Assembly (NCBI GenBank): GCA_038380435.1
Contig: JAWZYU010000005.1
Location: forward strand, 36,044,001-36,108,000
Source of the DNA: Ryuthela nishihirai
Taxonomy: Eukaryota; Arthropoda; Arachnida; Araneae; Heptathelidae
Direction of reading: 5' to 3'
Length of the DNA: 64,000 bases
Under the pieces are notes generated by a model, which was given only the letters and a program-made list of their open reading frames with translations, was not told the DNA's origin and did no database searches. A program made the translations under genes and the position numbers. Positions within the stretch are counted from its first letter, which is position 1. Every line of letters starts with the position of its first letter. Below, piece by piece: positions 12,735 to 25,527 of the stretch.

Positions 12735-13375
12735 TACATGAAAACACTGAAATCTAAATCAGGTAAAAGGAAACACTGAAATCTAAAAAAAAATAGCTTC
12801 AGTGCTAAGTTCATAATAAAAATATTCCATTTCCACTCTATTAAAGGTTTTGTTATCAAAGAGTTTTAAATCGAATTTCGTTTCAGATCGATCTGGAATC
12901 AATTTTTTTTCTCCATAATTTGGTTTCAATTACAAAACAATGAATATTTCTCATATCTGATGACTGATCCCAGAAAGAATTGAAAATAACTGAATCATTT
13001 AAGTTTAGATCAAATATTTAACAATATTAAACATTGTATTTTGTCTTCACATTCTGAAAATAGCAGGCTATTTCATCCTAATAAATCCCAGTTTTTTAGA
13101 AGTCTTCAATACTCTAAAATAGATATGATAATTGAATTTAAACTTGAATCTAATACTCAAATTAATTGACAGAATCACTTTCAGTTGGGGTTTTTTCTCA
13201 TAATAATTGCCTTTATTTTCCATAATTTTTTTTAGTACAAAATTAAGTCCACGAAGCCAAAAAGCTTGTCCACAGGAATTCAAATGCAGTATACAATAAA
13301 CACTTATATTTTTAATATACTTCTTACAGAGACAGATTATAATTATAAAATCAGTTCAATGTTACATTTAAAAGA

Positions 13376-13870
13376 TCATCATCCTCCTCCTCAAGCAGCC
13401 ATGGGCTACGGAGGTCCAACCAGACCGTGCAATTTAGTTCTCCAAGCAATTCTGTCCTGAGCTACATCTGCTGCATCTGACCACTGCACACCAATTCTAA
13501 CAAGGTCCTGTTTTACATCGTCTGCCCACCGCATCCTAGGTCTCCCCTTCTTTCTGAGGCCTTCAGGGGCACTGTTCATAACGCTATTCGCCAATCTATA
13601 ATTATTCATACGGGCAACATGGCCAAACCAACGGAATCTCTCTCTGCACAATATGCTGCTTAAAGGAGGTTGCCTACTCCTTTGCCTAACCTCATCATTA
13701 GTTACAAAGTTGAACCACCTAATGCCCAAGATACTGCGTAAGCATCTGGAATCAAAAGCATCTAGTTTCCTGTTATCTTGTTTACAAAGTGTCCAAGTTT
13801 CACTACCATAACAAACCCTAGAAAGAACCAAACTATTTATACAGTCTAATACCACAGAGCAAACAGTTTT
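13376..13870 (-). mobile_element. LINE 3' fragment, same family as 14350-17020
   Basis: A 149-codon open frame on the minus strand (13855-13406) encodes the C-terminal LINE domain (GSETWTLCKQDN, RFRWFGHVARM, GRPRMRWADDV). The 3' terminus reads ATGGCTGCTTGAGGAGGAGG followed by GATGATG repeats. It is a 5'-truncated copy. Confidence 0.85.
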
Positions 13871-14349
13871 AGTTTATCCTGACCAGTGATAAACTTCCCA
13901 TCATGTACCATAATTCTCATAATTAACTCTTGTTTACGAATTAAGTAAGAGTCAGCAATTACCAAGTAAAAGAATTATTATATCCAAGACATTGGTCCGA
14001 AAGAGACATTTAAAGACCAGAGTAACGCCAAGAAAATCGTATCGTTACGAATAATTTCTTTTTTAATCTTTTCCTAAATTTTATTGTATTTTCACGCGTT
14101 GCCAGCGTTTCGATTTTTTCATTCAGGAACGATTCAAAGTTCCAGTTGTCGATCGGGCAGTAATGGAGGCAGAGTTTCATTTTAAATGCTAAAATTGTCA
14201 AAATTTCTTTGAAAAAATAATTAAATATTCAGAGTCCGTTTTAGAAAATATTGATTTCCATCATTTGTGACAAATAATTCACATTGCAACAGGCCAACAA
14301 CCTGCTAAAATGCAAAATTTTCAGAAGAGTAAAATGATGGAAAAGAATA

Positions 14350-17020
14350 TAAGTGGACTGTACAATAAATTGGTCTGTAAATGGTAGCTAAGCATGAACT
14401 GGAAGGAGAGCTGTGTACCAATCCCTAGTGATGATGCACAGAACAGGCCAGGTCTAGCACCTAATATCCGACCCCGCCTTCTCGTGGTGCAGGCCGTTAG
14501 TACCTTTCAAAAGAGATATTCCCTTTTGGAAGGGAACGGAAGGGGAGGGCTGCCAGTTCAGTATGGCCTACTGATCTGGTTATCTATGGCCACTTTTTTC
14601 CTTTTTTTTCAACCCTGCTGAGGAGTGGTCAACTTCACAGGGTCCTGGTGCTGATCATTTATACCTACTAGACTGGATTTGTTTATGGATTTAAGCTGGA
14701 TTATGGATTCTGGACTTGCTGCATTGGTGGGCCTCTGTTGAGGGAGAATCTGCTGCTGTATTTTCTGTTTACTTCTGAGTTGTCAGCCCTAAGTGAACAG
14801 AGCATGGGATACCTTATATCAGCTGGTGGATAATCCTAATCAGAGGCCATCGCAGGTACCTGAACCTCACTTAGCTAGTTGGGCATCGTCAATCCTAAAC
14901 TGGAGTAATGTGTCTCAGGCATGCCTTATGGCTCTTGAAAAAGTCCACTTGAAAAAGTGGTGCCTGAAGTTCCTACCAGCATCGGTGACTTCAGCCTTTA
15001 GTGGAGGAGGAACAGGTCTTTGCCCCATGCCTGTAATCAGGGGGCTGTTTGATATTGTTGGCCCTACCTCTCTCAATAAACCTAGTTTCTTTAAAAATCG
15101 CACTAATCATTTTCTCTCTGCAGGAACGTGGAACGTGAGTATATTATAATAATAAAATAAATAAATACCCCCTCAAGCAGCTACTTGCCACAGAGGTCTG
15201 ACAGGAGCCTGTCAGTTTATATGCCACAGTAGGAGATCTGAGAGGATGGCAGGACCTCAGTTACATTGAAATTATTCTCTTGATGTTCTCACGCAAGAAT
15301 TCCAGCGCTATAACCCAGATATTTTAGGCTTGCGCTATAACCAGATATTGCAGGCTTGCAAGAGATAAAGGTGAGATACTTAAAAATAACTTTAAAATTC
15401 TCTTTTCAGGGAGGGAGATGGAAAGAATCTCCAAAGTGTAGGTTTGCTTCTCAGCAGACACGCTAGTGATGCTCTTCTAGGATATGACTGCATTAATGAA
15501 ATATTTCTTAGAGCGAAATTTAAAATAAAATTAAAGACTTGAATGTCATCTGTTGTTAGGCCCCACAAAGGACTCTGATGAGAAAGAGAAGGATACGTTC
15601 ATAGCTTCAAGATATTTTGAATTCTGTGAAGAAAGGGGATATTTCTCTTGTGCTAGGTGACTTCAATGATAAAATTGGTACTTACTCTGACCTTTGGGCA
15701 GGAGTTTTAGGTCCCTTTAGCATTGGTTGTTCCAATGACAATGGGGAACGTCTCCTACAGGTAAGTAAACTTAATAAAATTAAGAATTTGGTTGATGGGC
15801 TACTGCATGATGAACAGTGTGGATTCAGAAGTGGTAGAGGATGTATTGATCAACTATTTTCACTTAGGCAGATTCTTCAGAAATGTTTAGAGTTTCAGAA
15901 ACCTGTGGTTACTAGCTTTATAAATTTCAAAAAGGATTTTGACTCTATTCATCGACATAATTTGTGGTTGATTGTTAGATCATATGGAATACCTAAAAAG
16001 TTAGTTAGTGTAATGAGAGCTCTCTATAATAACACTGAGTCTTGTGTGAGAGTTGGTACGTCTTGCTGCGATTGGTTTAGCATTGCTAGTGGAGTTAGAC
16101 AAGGGTGCATTTTGTCTCCTTTTCTCTTTAGTTATTGATTATGTAATGCGAAATTCTTTGCAAGGTAAAGATTTTGGCCTTAAATGGTCTAGAGATTTCA
16201 AAATTTCTGATTTAGATTATGCAGATGATTTGGCCCTGTTGGCTACTGATGTTGATGAGATGAATTCGTTCATTAGGGCTGTTGATGAGACTGGTAATAA
16301 AGTAGATTTGGTGATAAACAGAGAAAAAATTAAAGTGATAAAAATTGGTCAGGCAGATGGTGCTTCAGTTGCCTTCAATGGCTGTACTATTGAGCAAGTG
16401 TCTCAGTTTAATTTTCTTGAAGATATTAACAGATACTGGTGATATGCGGCATGAGATAAATAGAAGAATAGAGATTGCCGCTGGGACTTTTAAGAATATA
16501 TGGAGAGTATAGAAAAATAGGCGTATACACCTAAAGACTAAAATTAGGCTGTATAATAGTTTGGTTCTTTCTACGGTTAGTTATGGTAGCGAAACATGGA
16601 CCCTTTGTAAGCAGGATAACAAGAAACTTGATACCTTTGATTCTAGATGCTTACGCAGTATCTTGGGTATTAGGTGGTTTGACTTTGTAAGTAATGATGA
16701 GGTTAGAAGGAGGAGTCATCAACCTCTTTTGAGCATCATATTGGACAGAGAGAGACTGAGTTGGTTTGGTCATGTTGCCCGTATGCTTAGCTGCAGATTG
16801 GCAAAGAGGATTATGAACAGTGTACCTAAGGGTATCAGAAAAAGGGGGAGACCTAGGATGCGATGGGCAGACAATGTCAAACAGGACCTTGCTAGAATTG
16901 GCCTAGAGTGGCCAAATGCAGCAGCTGTAGCTCAAAAGAGATGCGTCTGGAGAGGAAAATTACACAGTCTGGTGGGACATCCGTAGCCCATAGGCTGCAT
17001 GAGGATTTGGTAGTATGTAT
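14350..17020 (+). mobile_element. Decayed non-LTR retrotransposon (RTE-like LINE)
   Basis: Reads in order: a 5' region (14350-15120) shared with 59100-59340; the endonuclease start AGTWNV near 15121; a SINE-B insertion (15168-15258); an endonuclease piece with LVLGDFNDKIGT (about 15645); reverse transcriptase with FKKDFDS, VRQGCILSPFLF and DYADDLALL (15790-16440); and a C-terminal domain with SETWTLCKQDN, RWFGHVARM-like and RGRPRMRWADNV (16561-16986). Deletions and frameshifts (near 16130 and 16440) break it. It ends in a TATG microsatellite where a foldback MITE sits. Confidence 0.85.
15168..15258 (-). mobile_element. SINE-B 3' half inside the LINE
   Basis: Interrupts the LINE endonuclease region just after its start. 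Confidence 0.85.
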
Positions 17021-17031
17021 GTATGTATGTA

Positions 17032-17245
17032 CAGTGGCTCAAAAAAGTATCCGAACATTATGGTTGATTACAGAATTCAAAAAAAATATCTGGCAACGAT
17101 TTTTTCAGAAATTAGTGATCTGGCAACCTTCTTGTCACGTGACACGAAGGTTGCCAGATCACTAATTTCTAAAAAAATCGTTGCCAGATATTTTTTCTGA
17201 ATTCTGTAATCAACCATAGTGTTCGGATACTTTTTTGAGCCACTG
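17032..17245. mobile_element. Tc1-type foldback MITE, copy 2
   Basis: Flanked by TA; arms meet at a GTCACGTGAC centre. Inserted in the TATG microsatellite at the LINE 3' end. Confidence 0.88.
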
Positions 17246-17538
17246 TACAATAAAAACTGTAATTTTAAGAATTGTAGAGCTGACATTGAATAAATTCTTT
17301 TTTTTTCCCTGCAAGAATTCAGTAAACAATATTTTGAAATGCTTACATTCTTTCTCAATAAAAAAACCCCATTCCTTTTTCATTTAGCACTTTTCGTGCA
17401 AGATTTATCTTTTTTCTTTATTCTAGCACCAAAATATGTTTTAGCACCTAGCGACACTTTTAGACATCTTTTTAGTTTCCTTTCTATAATCTAGTATTTT
17501 TTATTTAGCATTTTTTATTCTATTACAAATAGAAAATA

Positions 17539-17840
17539 AAATAAAAATAATTAAAAACTCCTCAAGCAGCTGCTTGCCACAGAGGTCTGACAGGAGCCTG
17601 TCAGTTTATACGCCATAGTAGAAGGTCTGTGAGGATGGCGAGACCTCAGCAGAAAGACAACACAAACATCCATAAAATAAAAATAATTAAAAACTCCTCA
17701 AGCAGCTGCTTGCCACAGAGGTCTGACAGGAGCCTGTCAGTTTATACGCCATAGTAGAAGGTCTGTGAGGATGGCGAGACCTCAGCAGAAAGACAACACA
17801 AACATCCATGCCTTATCTGGAGCTCAAGTCCGTGATAAGC
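17539..17840 (-). mobile_element. SINE-B with an internal 136-bp tandem duplication
   Basis: The 3' half and its tail (about 17539-17674) are repeated almost exactly at 17675-17810. The head is truncated at the right. Confidence 0.88.
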
Positions 17841-17907
17841 CAGGGATATTTTGTCTTCTGATGAATCTTGTCTACTAAGGTATAATAATTTATATTTATT
17901 CTCTTTA

Positions 17908-17988
17908 TCATATCTTCTACTGTGGCATATAAACTGACAGGTTCCTGTCAGACCTCTGTGGCAAGCAGCTGCTTGAGGGGGTATTTAT
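17908..17988 (+). mobile_element. SINE-B 3' fragment
   Basis: Directly precedes a full copy in the same orientation. Confidence 0.82.
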
Positions 17989-17991
17989 TTT

Positions 17992-18198
17992 TGGCCGTCC
18001 CGTTGCCGAGTGGTTAGCACGCTTGGCTACTGATCTACGGGACCTGGGTTCGAGCCTCGGATTAAGGCATGGATGTATGTGTCGTTTTTCTGCTGAGGCC
18101 CTGTCATCCTCTCAGACCTTCTACTAGGCATATAAACTGGCAGGCTCCTGTCAGACCTCTGTGGCAAGCAGCTGCTTGAGGGGGTATTTATTTATTTA
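17992..18198 (+). mobile_element. SINE-B copy, full
   Basis: Complete head to ATTT tail. Confidence 0.9.
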
Positions 18199-19019
18199 TT
18201 ATTTTTTATTATCACAAAATGTTTCAACCATCACATGATCTATGTTGAAAGCTTTACGCCATAAGCCACCATTCCACCTTGCAACATTTCATACACCGTA
18301 TATTAATAGCATCTAAATATAGCTTCCCAGTTCCATTTCATTCATCAATTAAGTTTCAATTTTAGAATTTTGTAATACAATATAACAGCAACCAAATGAC
18401 CGAAGAGATCATGTTGCATCCCATTAGTTTAAACGTGGTTTTGGATAGCAGCCAGGATCATCTGACCACTCCTCAGTGTAAGTGACAAAACCGCCCATTC
18501 ATTCGTCATTCGAGATTCGAATCTTCATCCTGCGGATAGCAAATGATTTTCTATTCTTCGCAACTGATAATCATCCAATGACAATGACAGATTTTGACGA
18601 GCTGCATTAATAGACTTGTAAAACAATTGCTCATCAAGTTTTTATTCCAACCAAAAACTCTTCTTAGGTAATTAAATCGACCAACAAAAACTCATTATAG
18701 GAATTTTTTATTAAATATTTGCGTGTGTGCGATGACTTTTTTTTTATTGTTTTCTAAGTATCGTTCATCGAAAAAGCCTCACGAACATTTAAACATGCAC
18801 TTAATCATAATTTATTAATCACATTAATCATTTAGTTATGGTTAATTGCAATAGTGCCATGCATTGATAGACTAAATTCGAATACAGTAACATGTAAAAA
18901 AGTTAAGCATTTTGGTGTAAATAAGAAATACGGTTAAGGATCGTCAGGGACAAAATAATATATTTTAAACAGAGAGTGGATTTGGTAATAAAAGTTGCGG
19001 AATTTCATTTTAGCCAATG
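18199..19019. other. AT-rich intergenic DNA
   Basis: No open frame, repeat family or RNA gene recognised. Confidence 0.5.
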
Positions 19020-19165
19020 CCAATCAGGGGCGTAAGCCATGGGGGATATGGGGGAGGCTCCCCCCAAAAAGTAACTCTGAGTTGACAAAATTCGAAGCGA
19101 CTTCGTAAAATTTATATGAGTTGTGAAAATTTGTAATTTTTTTTTGGGGGGGGGGAAATTAAGGG
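19020..19165. repeat. AGGGGCGTAAGCC-type dispersed repeat end
   Basis: AGGGGCGTAAGCCATGGGGG resembles the GGGGCGTAGCCAGG motif common at ends of animal dispersed repeats. A poly-G tract follows at about 19140. Confidence 0.35.
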
Positions 19166-19509
19166 GAGTTGTCAAAATCGAGGCAACTTGGCAAATCTAA
19201 GGCAGTTTGGAAAATGGAGAGACGGCAAAATTTAGAGCAGTTGGCAAAAATCCCCATTTTACTCCATTTTAATCCCCATTTTACTTCGCTTAGAAGTGCG
19301 TCAGCACTCTTATTAATGTAATAATTTTGAACGCTATTGCTGTCATTTCAAATTTGATTCTTTGTCATTAAATTTAAATACTTTTATTTATTTCATCGGG
19401 TAATTTTAATAAAACCCAACTTTTTCTTCACTAATCTGTTTTGTGTAAACTTTTCTAATGGAATCGCAGAGGAGAGGTCCGTGATCTTCCTCTGTTGCCT
19501 CTTCTTCCA

Positions 19510-19607
19510 GGTTGCCAGATCACTAATTTCTAAAAAAAATCGCTGCCAGATATTTTTTCTGAATTCTGTAATCAACCATGGTGTTCGGATACTTTTTTGA
19601 GCGACTG
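19510..19607. mobile_element. Tc1-type MITE, single arm
   Basis: Only the right arm remains, ending GAGCGACTG followed by TA. Confidence 0.8.
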
Positions 19608-20207
19608 TAGGAGGTCATATTATTTTGATACTAGATCGTGTGGGCTCACTCACGGAAATATTGAGCGTGTGCAGTTACCGTTCACAGCAAACTGCAGCGT
19701 GTGCAGTAACTGCACACGCTCCAGTTTGCTGTGAACGGTAACTGGAGCGTGTACAGTTGCTGTACACGCTCCAGATATTTTCCTGAATTCTGTAATCACG
19801 TGTCACGAAGGTTACCAGATCACTAATTTCTAAAAAAATCGCTGCAGATATTTTTCCTGAATTGTGTAATCAACCACGGTGTTCGGATACTTTTTTAAGC
19901 GACTGTAGGTGGTCATATTATTTTGATACTAGATCGTATGGGCTCACTCACGGAAATATTGAGCATGTGCAGTTACCATTCACAGCAAACTGGAGCGTGT
20001 GCAGTAACTGCACACGCTCCAGTTTGCTGTGAAAGGTAACTGGAGCCTGTACAGTTGCTGCACACGCTCCAGATATTTTTCCTGAATTCTGTAATCACGT
20101 GACACGAAGGTTGCCAGATCACTAATTTCTAAATAAATCGCTGCCAGATATTTTTTCTGAATTCTGTAATCAACCATAGTGTTCGGATACTTTTTTGAGC
20201 GACTGTA
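19608..20207. repeat. Two tandem 300-bp units of a rearranged MITE
   Basis: Units 19608-19907 and 19908-20207 align base for base with few changes. Each has an inner GC-rich hairpin (GAGCGTGTGCAGTAACTGCACACGCTC type) and ends with the MITE right arm. Confidence 0.85.
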
Positions 20208-20500
20208 CGAGCGCACTCCAACCTGGTTCAAAGTGGGCTATCTCGCTTTCTCTCGGATCATTAGAACTACTGCGAGGAAATAAACTTAGCCCAAGGCACA
20301 GAAGGAGAGGGTACTCACAATCATTGGAGTCTGCAGCTTAACGAGTAGGATAGAAATTTCGACTTTCATATGACAAATTCCTGAACGAGAACACGAACTG
20401 TGGATATGGGAAACAGTGAAAATAGTGTATGTGACATTTTTGCTATTTTGGGAAAATGGCAAACAGAGAGCATCTACGATTTTTATGTATTGCTGGGTCT

Positions 20501-20741
20501 CCCCCTCAAGCAGCTGCTTGCCACAGAATTCTGACAGGACCCTGTCAGTTTATATGCCACAGTAGGAGATCTGAGAGGATGGCAGGACCTCAGCAGAAAA
20601 ACGACACACACATCCATGCCTAATCCGGGGCTCGAACCCAGGTCGCTTAGATCTGTAGCCAAGCGAGCTAACCACTCGGCCACGGGACGGCTAATACCCC
20701 ATCAAGCAGCTGCTTGCCACAGAGGTCTGACAGGAGCCTTT
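20501..20741 (-). mobile_element. SINE-B copy plus adjacent 3' fragment
   Basis: Full copy at 20501-20692; a second terminal-box fragment follows at 20696-20741. Confidence 0.88.
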
Positions 20742-20939
20742 GTGTATCTAGATAAATACGCTTAAATATTTGGTGTATCAGTCCACCCAGCTGTTGTGAC
20801 TTGTAAATAAATATTTTATTTACAAAAATTTACAATTTTTACAGAAGTTATCGTCATGAGAGAGTCTTTAGAATTCAACGCTGCTTTTGAAGAACACCGA
20901 GAATCTGAAACAGAAAGTGTTGGCAATTAAAGTTTTAGG

Positions 20940-21327
20940 TTGTGTTGTGTTGTTTTACCTCTGAGAGGCACTTTTTTGCACACCATGGGCTAAATGGCCA
21001 GGTCATATGGACCCCGAAGGCTCAGAGAAGGTTGGGGGAGGGGACCCACTGGAACAGCTGTTGGGAGACAGATGGTAGCCTCCCGTCAAGGCCATCCAGC
21101 GTGTTCTTTAACGTGCACAGGGTATGGCCCTCCCGCACACGGGGCCACGGCTTAACGTCCCATCCGACGGACGTCGGCCTTTCCAAGCCAATCGGTGTCC
21201 CCTACTGACTGTGGGCAGAGCGGGGAATTTTGCGGAGATAAATCTCAACGCTGACCCAGCTGGGACTCGACCCTGGGAACTACAGATTACGAGCCTGGCG
21301 CGCTACCGACTGAGCCACTCCCGCCCC
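20940..21327 (-). mobile_element. SINE-A copy 8
   Basis: Full length, with a short GTTGTG flank at both sides. Confidence 0.88.
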
Positions 21328-21663
21328 GTTGTGACCAGTTAATTTAATGTTACAAGCATTATGCACAAAAAAACAGGGACATACGAAACAAACAACGTTA
21401 GATTCTTTCGTTACTTAGAAAAGTTTTGTGAAATTAAGTAATCAATCATATATGTACACATTTACGTAATTATTTATGTATTCATGTAATTTTTAATGAA
21501 ACTGTCAATTATTTTAAAATAAAATTTTAAATAAAATTTTTAAAATAAATTTTTTAAAAGATTTTAAATTAATTTTTTAAATGAAATATCTATTACAATG
21601 AAGGGGAAAAATCGAGATAATTATTATTATTATGCAAAAAAAATACGTTTAACCCGAGTCTTC

Positions 21664-22044
21664 GGGGCGGGGGTGGCTCAGTCGGTAGCGCGCCAGGCTC
21701 GTAATCTGTAGTTCCCAAGTTCAAGTCCCAGCTGGGTCAGCGTTGAGATTTATCTCCGCAAAATTCCCCGCCCTGCCCACAGTCAGTAGGGGACACCGAT
21801 GGGCTTGGAAAGGCCGCCGGCCGTCGGATGGGACGTTAAGCCGTGGCCCCTTGTGCGGGAGAGCCATACCCTGTGCACGTTAAAGAACATGCTGGATGGC
21901 CTTGACGGGAGGCTACCATCTGTCTCCCAACAGCTGTTCCAGTGGGTCACCTCCCCCAACCTTCTCTGAGCCTTCGGGGTCCATGTGACCTGGCCATTTA
22001 GCCCATGGTGTGCAAAAAAGTGCCGCTCAGAGGTAAAACAACCC
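21664..22044 (+). mobile_element. SINE-A copy 9
   Basis: Full length; target duplication AACCCGAGTCTTC at 21651-21663 and 22045-22057. Confidence 0.9.
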
Positions 22045-22414
22045 AACCCGAGTCTTCCTGGAACTTCTCTCCCTCGTTAATAAGAGGTTACCTGTATTAT
22101 GCAGATCAGTTCTTACTCTAAACTTTGTTAAGAATAAAAGTATAGATTATTCTTGCTCTTTCTATTAAAATTTATGCCATGAGTGAAAATCGTTTCACTT
22201 TAAATAGCGTTAGATTTACAGAGGGATATTTTTTTTTTATGAACGATAGCCAACACATGAACTATCCATCCAGGAATCGAACCCAGGTCTCTTTCATCAG
22301 TAGCCAATCACGCTTACCACGCGATGTAATCTTATTATTTAATTTTTTATCAGCTTCTGATATAAAAACTCTACACTCTGATGTTAAGTATTGCACCGTC
22401 CTTAATAAATAATG

Positions 22415-22735
22415 AGTTGGGTTGTTTTACCACTGAGCGGCACTTTTTTGCACACAATGGACTAAATGGCCAGGTTACAAGGACCCCGAGGGCTCAGAGA
22501 AGGTTGGGGGGAAGGCACCCACTGGACAACTGTTAGAAGACAGATGGATAGCCTCCAGTCAAGGCTATCCAATATGTTACTTAATGTGCACAGGGTTTGG
22601 ATCTCCTGCACATGAAACCACGGCTTTAAGTACCATCCGACGGACGGTGGCCTTTCCAATGGTGTCTCCTTTCTGATCGAAGGTAAGGTGGCAGTTTAGC
22701 GGAGATAAATCTGAAAGCTGGGCCAGGTGGGACTT
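22415..22735 (-). mobile_element. SINE-A copy 10, old
   Basis: Strongly diverged body; head barely traceable. Confidence 0.75.
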
Positions 22736-22867
22736 CAACTTCGATATTTAGACCAAGATTCTAAAGTTTCAGGCATTAATTATAATAATAAAAAATCACT
22801 CCTCGTGTAATCCAGTTGTCAAGGATCAGCCATTCACATTAACCGCTCGTCATATCCCCCTTCAAAT

Positions 22868-23146
22868 TGCCCATGGTCAGTAGGGGACACCGATGGGCTT
22901 GGAAAAGCCGCCGTCCGTCAGATGGGACATTAAGCCGTGGCCCCGTGTGCGGGAGAGCCATACCCTGTGCACGTTAAAGAACACGCTGGATGGCCTTGAC
23001 GGGAAGCTACTATCTGTCTCCCAACAGCTGTTCCAGTGGGTCCCTCTCCCCCAACCTTCTCTGAGCCTTCGGGGTCCATGTGACCTGGCCATTTAGCCCA
23101 TGGTGTGCAAAAAAGTGCCGCTCAGAGGTAAAACAACCCAACCCCC
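22868..23146 (+). mobile_element. SINE-A copy 11, 5'-truncated
   Basis: Begins in the body at the GCCCATGGTCAGTAGGGG segment and ends with the usual AACCC tail. Confidence 0.88.
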
Positions 23147-23294
23147 TTCAAATATTATTTCCCCCTCCCTAAGTGATGAATGAGCCTGTTTTCAACTTCA
23201 ACACTGACTATAAGTTGTGGGGGTTTGCATTATTTTAAAAGACAAACATTAAACTGCAGCACTTCGCCCATGCAAGTAAAGAAAACGGCATTTA

Positions 23295-23902
23295 TCAAAT
23301 GATTTGAAAGCCCAAGTCCATGAGCCTTACTAGATGATTAGCAGGTAGAGCTGGCATTGTGAAGAGCCTCTTGCCACAGCGCACCTTTAAAGTGAAGTAA
23401 AGGTAACTCGTGCCATCGGTGTGGAGGCGAAGCAGCAAGTACCAGTCGTGACGCTGCGGGTGTAACCGGACGCAGGAGGAGCAATCTCCCGGTGCATCGA
23501 TGACGAAGCGAAACAAGAGTTCATAGACACAGAGCATCGCCTCAGAGTCCCCAAGGAAATGTCCGCTGGGGTGAAAGGCTGGGATCTGGCCGACAGCGCC
23601 CTGAAAACGTGTGGCAAGATTAGAGAGGATAATAACGAACTCGCCATTACTGGACGGCGGCCGGACAACACATTCGGCCCCTGGGCACGCGTCGGCAACA
23701 AAAGGCTGTAATAATCAAGCGACAACGGTCACCCGGCCCAGGACAGATATGGCTCCACAGAGTGCCCTAGCTGGCCACCCCATCAGCACGTGGTGTCCCT
23801 GGGCTCTCGTAACCTCGGCTCGCTCGCTGACCGCTAACCCAAAACCTGACAGCGCGCCATCTTTAACTACGGTAGCGTAATGGAGCTTACACGCTTAACC
23901 AT
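23295..23902 (-). CDS. Candidate two-exon host gene, function unknown (about 140 aa)
   Basis: The minus strand shows a frame open from an acceptor TTATTACAG at 23706 to TGA at 23295 (137 codons with stop). A plausible 12-base first coding exon (ATG at 23902) ends at a donor CGT|GTAAGC (23891/23890), and joining the two keeps frame. A TATAAAA lies upstream at 24034-24028. The protein is GC-balanced with even amino-acid use, including a run like CVRLHPQRHDWYLLLRLH, and no transposon motif. I cannot name a family. The alternative is a processed remnant or a chance frame in a GC-rich island. No canonical AATAAA follows closely. Confidence 0.35.
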
Positions 23903-24027
23903 GTTGGCCAAAACGAGGTGGCCCGGATGCTCCTACACATCACTTCCGACAGGTGGCAGAGGGCCCTTCCGGCTACCGTAGGAATGAACATTGACGTCGC
24001 CCAATATAAAAGAATATCGCTGGATCA

Positions 24028-24034
24028 TTTTATA
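24028..24034 (-). promoter_or_regulatory. TATA-like element upstream of the candidate gene at 23295-23902
   Basis: TATAAAA on the minus strand about 130 bp before the proposed ATG. Confidence 0.3.
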
Positions 24035-24645
24035 GGAAGAGGAAATCACGTGGTGATGTGGACATCACCCCCGTTAACGTCGCAGCTTACAATTTGGCCG
24101 ATGTTTGGTAAGAGGTAAGATCATTGATTCAATAGTGAAATTTAGAACAAACACTTCGTTTTTGACGGAAAACATCAATGCCAATAAATCAAAGGTTTGT
24201 GTGATTCAACTGGAGCCTACTAATTAAATTTTAAAATGCGTATGCAAAATGTCAAAAAAATTAATGCTACAATAGTTCTTTAATATTTTCCCGGATTTCA
24301 GTGAAATAAAGAAAGATAAAATTTATTTCATTCATCATCATCATCAATATTACATCAGTTTTAGTCGACTGTTACATCATCTTTGTCATCATAATATCGC
24401 TACCCCAAAAAATGCAAGCAATATTAGCGAGAAACGAAGAAAACCTTTAGTTTTCCGATGATCAACCGGATTATATAAAGCAGCAAATATAAAAATAAAA
24501 TACAAAACATACCAAAATTCTCTCGGATAATAGTATAATGTAACCATTGATTAAAAGAATGAAAAAAGAGTGATTCCACCACAAAAGAATGTGAACTCGC
24601 ATGTGAACAAATGTAGCTAAAACGTATTATTATAAATAAATAAAT

Positions 24646-25225
24646 ACCCCTCAAGCAGCTGCTTGCCACAGAGGTCTGACAGGAGCCTGTCAGTTTATAT
24701 GCCACAGTAGAAGGTCTGAAAGGATAGCAGGACCTCAGCAGAAAAAACAACATATGCATCCATGCCTTAACTGGGTTGTGTTGCGTTGCTTTACCTCTGA
24801 GCGGCACTTTTTTGCACACCATGGGCTAAATGGCCAGGTCACATGGACCCCGAAGGCTCAGAGAAGGCTGTTGGAGGGGACCCACTGGAACAGCTGTTGG
24901 GAGACAGATGGTAGCCTCCCGTCAAGGCCATCCAGTGTGTTCTTTAACGTGCACAGGGTATGGCTCTCCCGCACACGGGACCACGGCTTAACGTCCCATC
25001 CGACGGACGGCGGCCTTTCCAAGCCCATCGGTGTCCCCTACTGACCGTGGGCAGGGCGGGGGAAATTTGCGGAGATAAATCTCAACGCTGACCCAGCTGG
25101 GACTCGAACCTGGGAACTACAGATTACGAGCCTGGCGCGCTACCGATTGAGCCACCCCCGCCCCACCTTATCTGGGGCTCGAACCCAGGTCCCTTAGATC
25201 AGTAGCCATGCACGCTAACTTAGAT
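24646..25225 (-). mobile_element. SINE-B copy split by SINE-A copy 12
   Basis: 3' half at 24646-24775, head remnant at 25166-25225. Confidence 0.88.
24776..25165 (-). mobile_element. SINE-A copy 12, inserted into a SINE-B
   Basis: Target duplication CCTTAACTGGG / CCTTATCTGGG (24765-24775, 25166-25176) is SINE-B sequence, so this insertion is the younger. Confidence 0.9.
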
Positions 25226-25337
25226 TATTTAAATTATTAGCAATCGGGTAATAAAATGAGAAAAAAATTAAAAGTTCATAAATTAATACACCTATAAAAT
25301 TCAACCATATACCCTTAATATAAATAAAAAAAATAAA

Positions 25338-25527
25338 TACCCCCTCAAGCAGCTGCTTGCCACAGAGGTCTGACAGGAGCCTGTCAGTTTATATGCCACA
25401 GTAGAAGATCTGGGAGGATGGCAGGACCTCAGCAGAAAACAATACGAACATCCATGCCTTACCCGGGGCTCGAACCCAGGTCCCGTAGATCAGTACCAAG
25501 CGCGCTAACCACTCGGCCACGGGACGG
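25338..25527 (-). mobile_element. SINE-B copy, full
   Basis: Well preserved, with one missing base before the anticodon region. Confidence 0.9.

Noticed and set aside
21664..21740. tRNA genes at SINE heads
   Set aside because: A and B boxes are present, but acceptor stems do not close and each is followed by the SINE body and target duplication.
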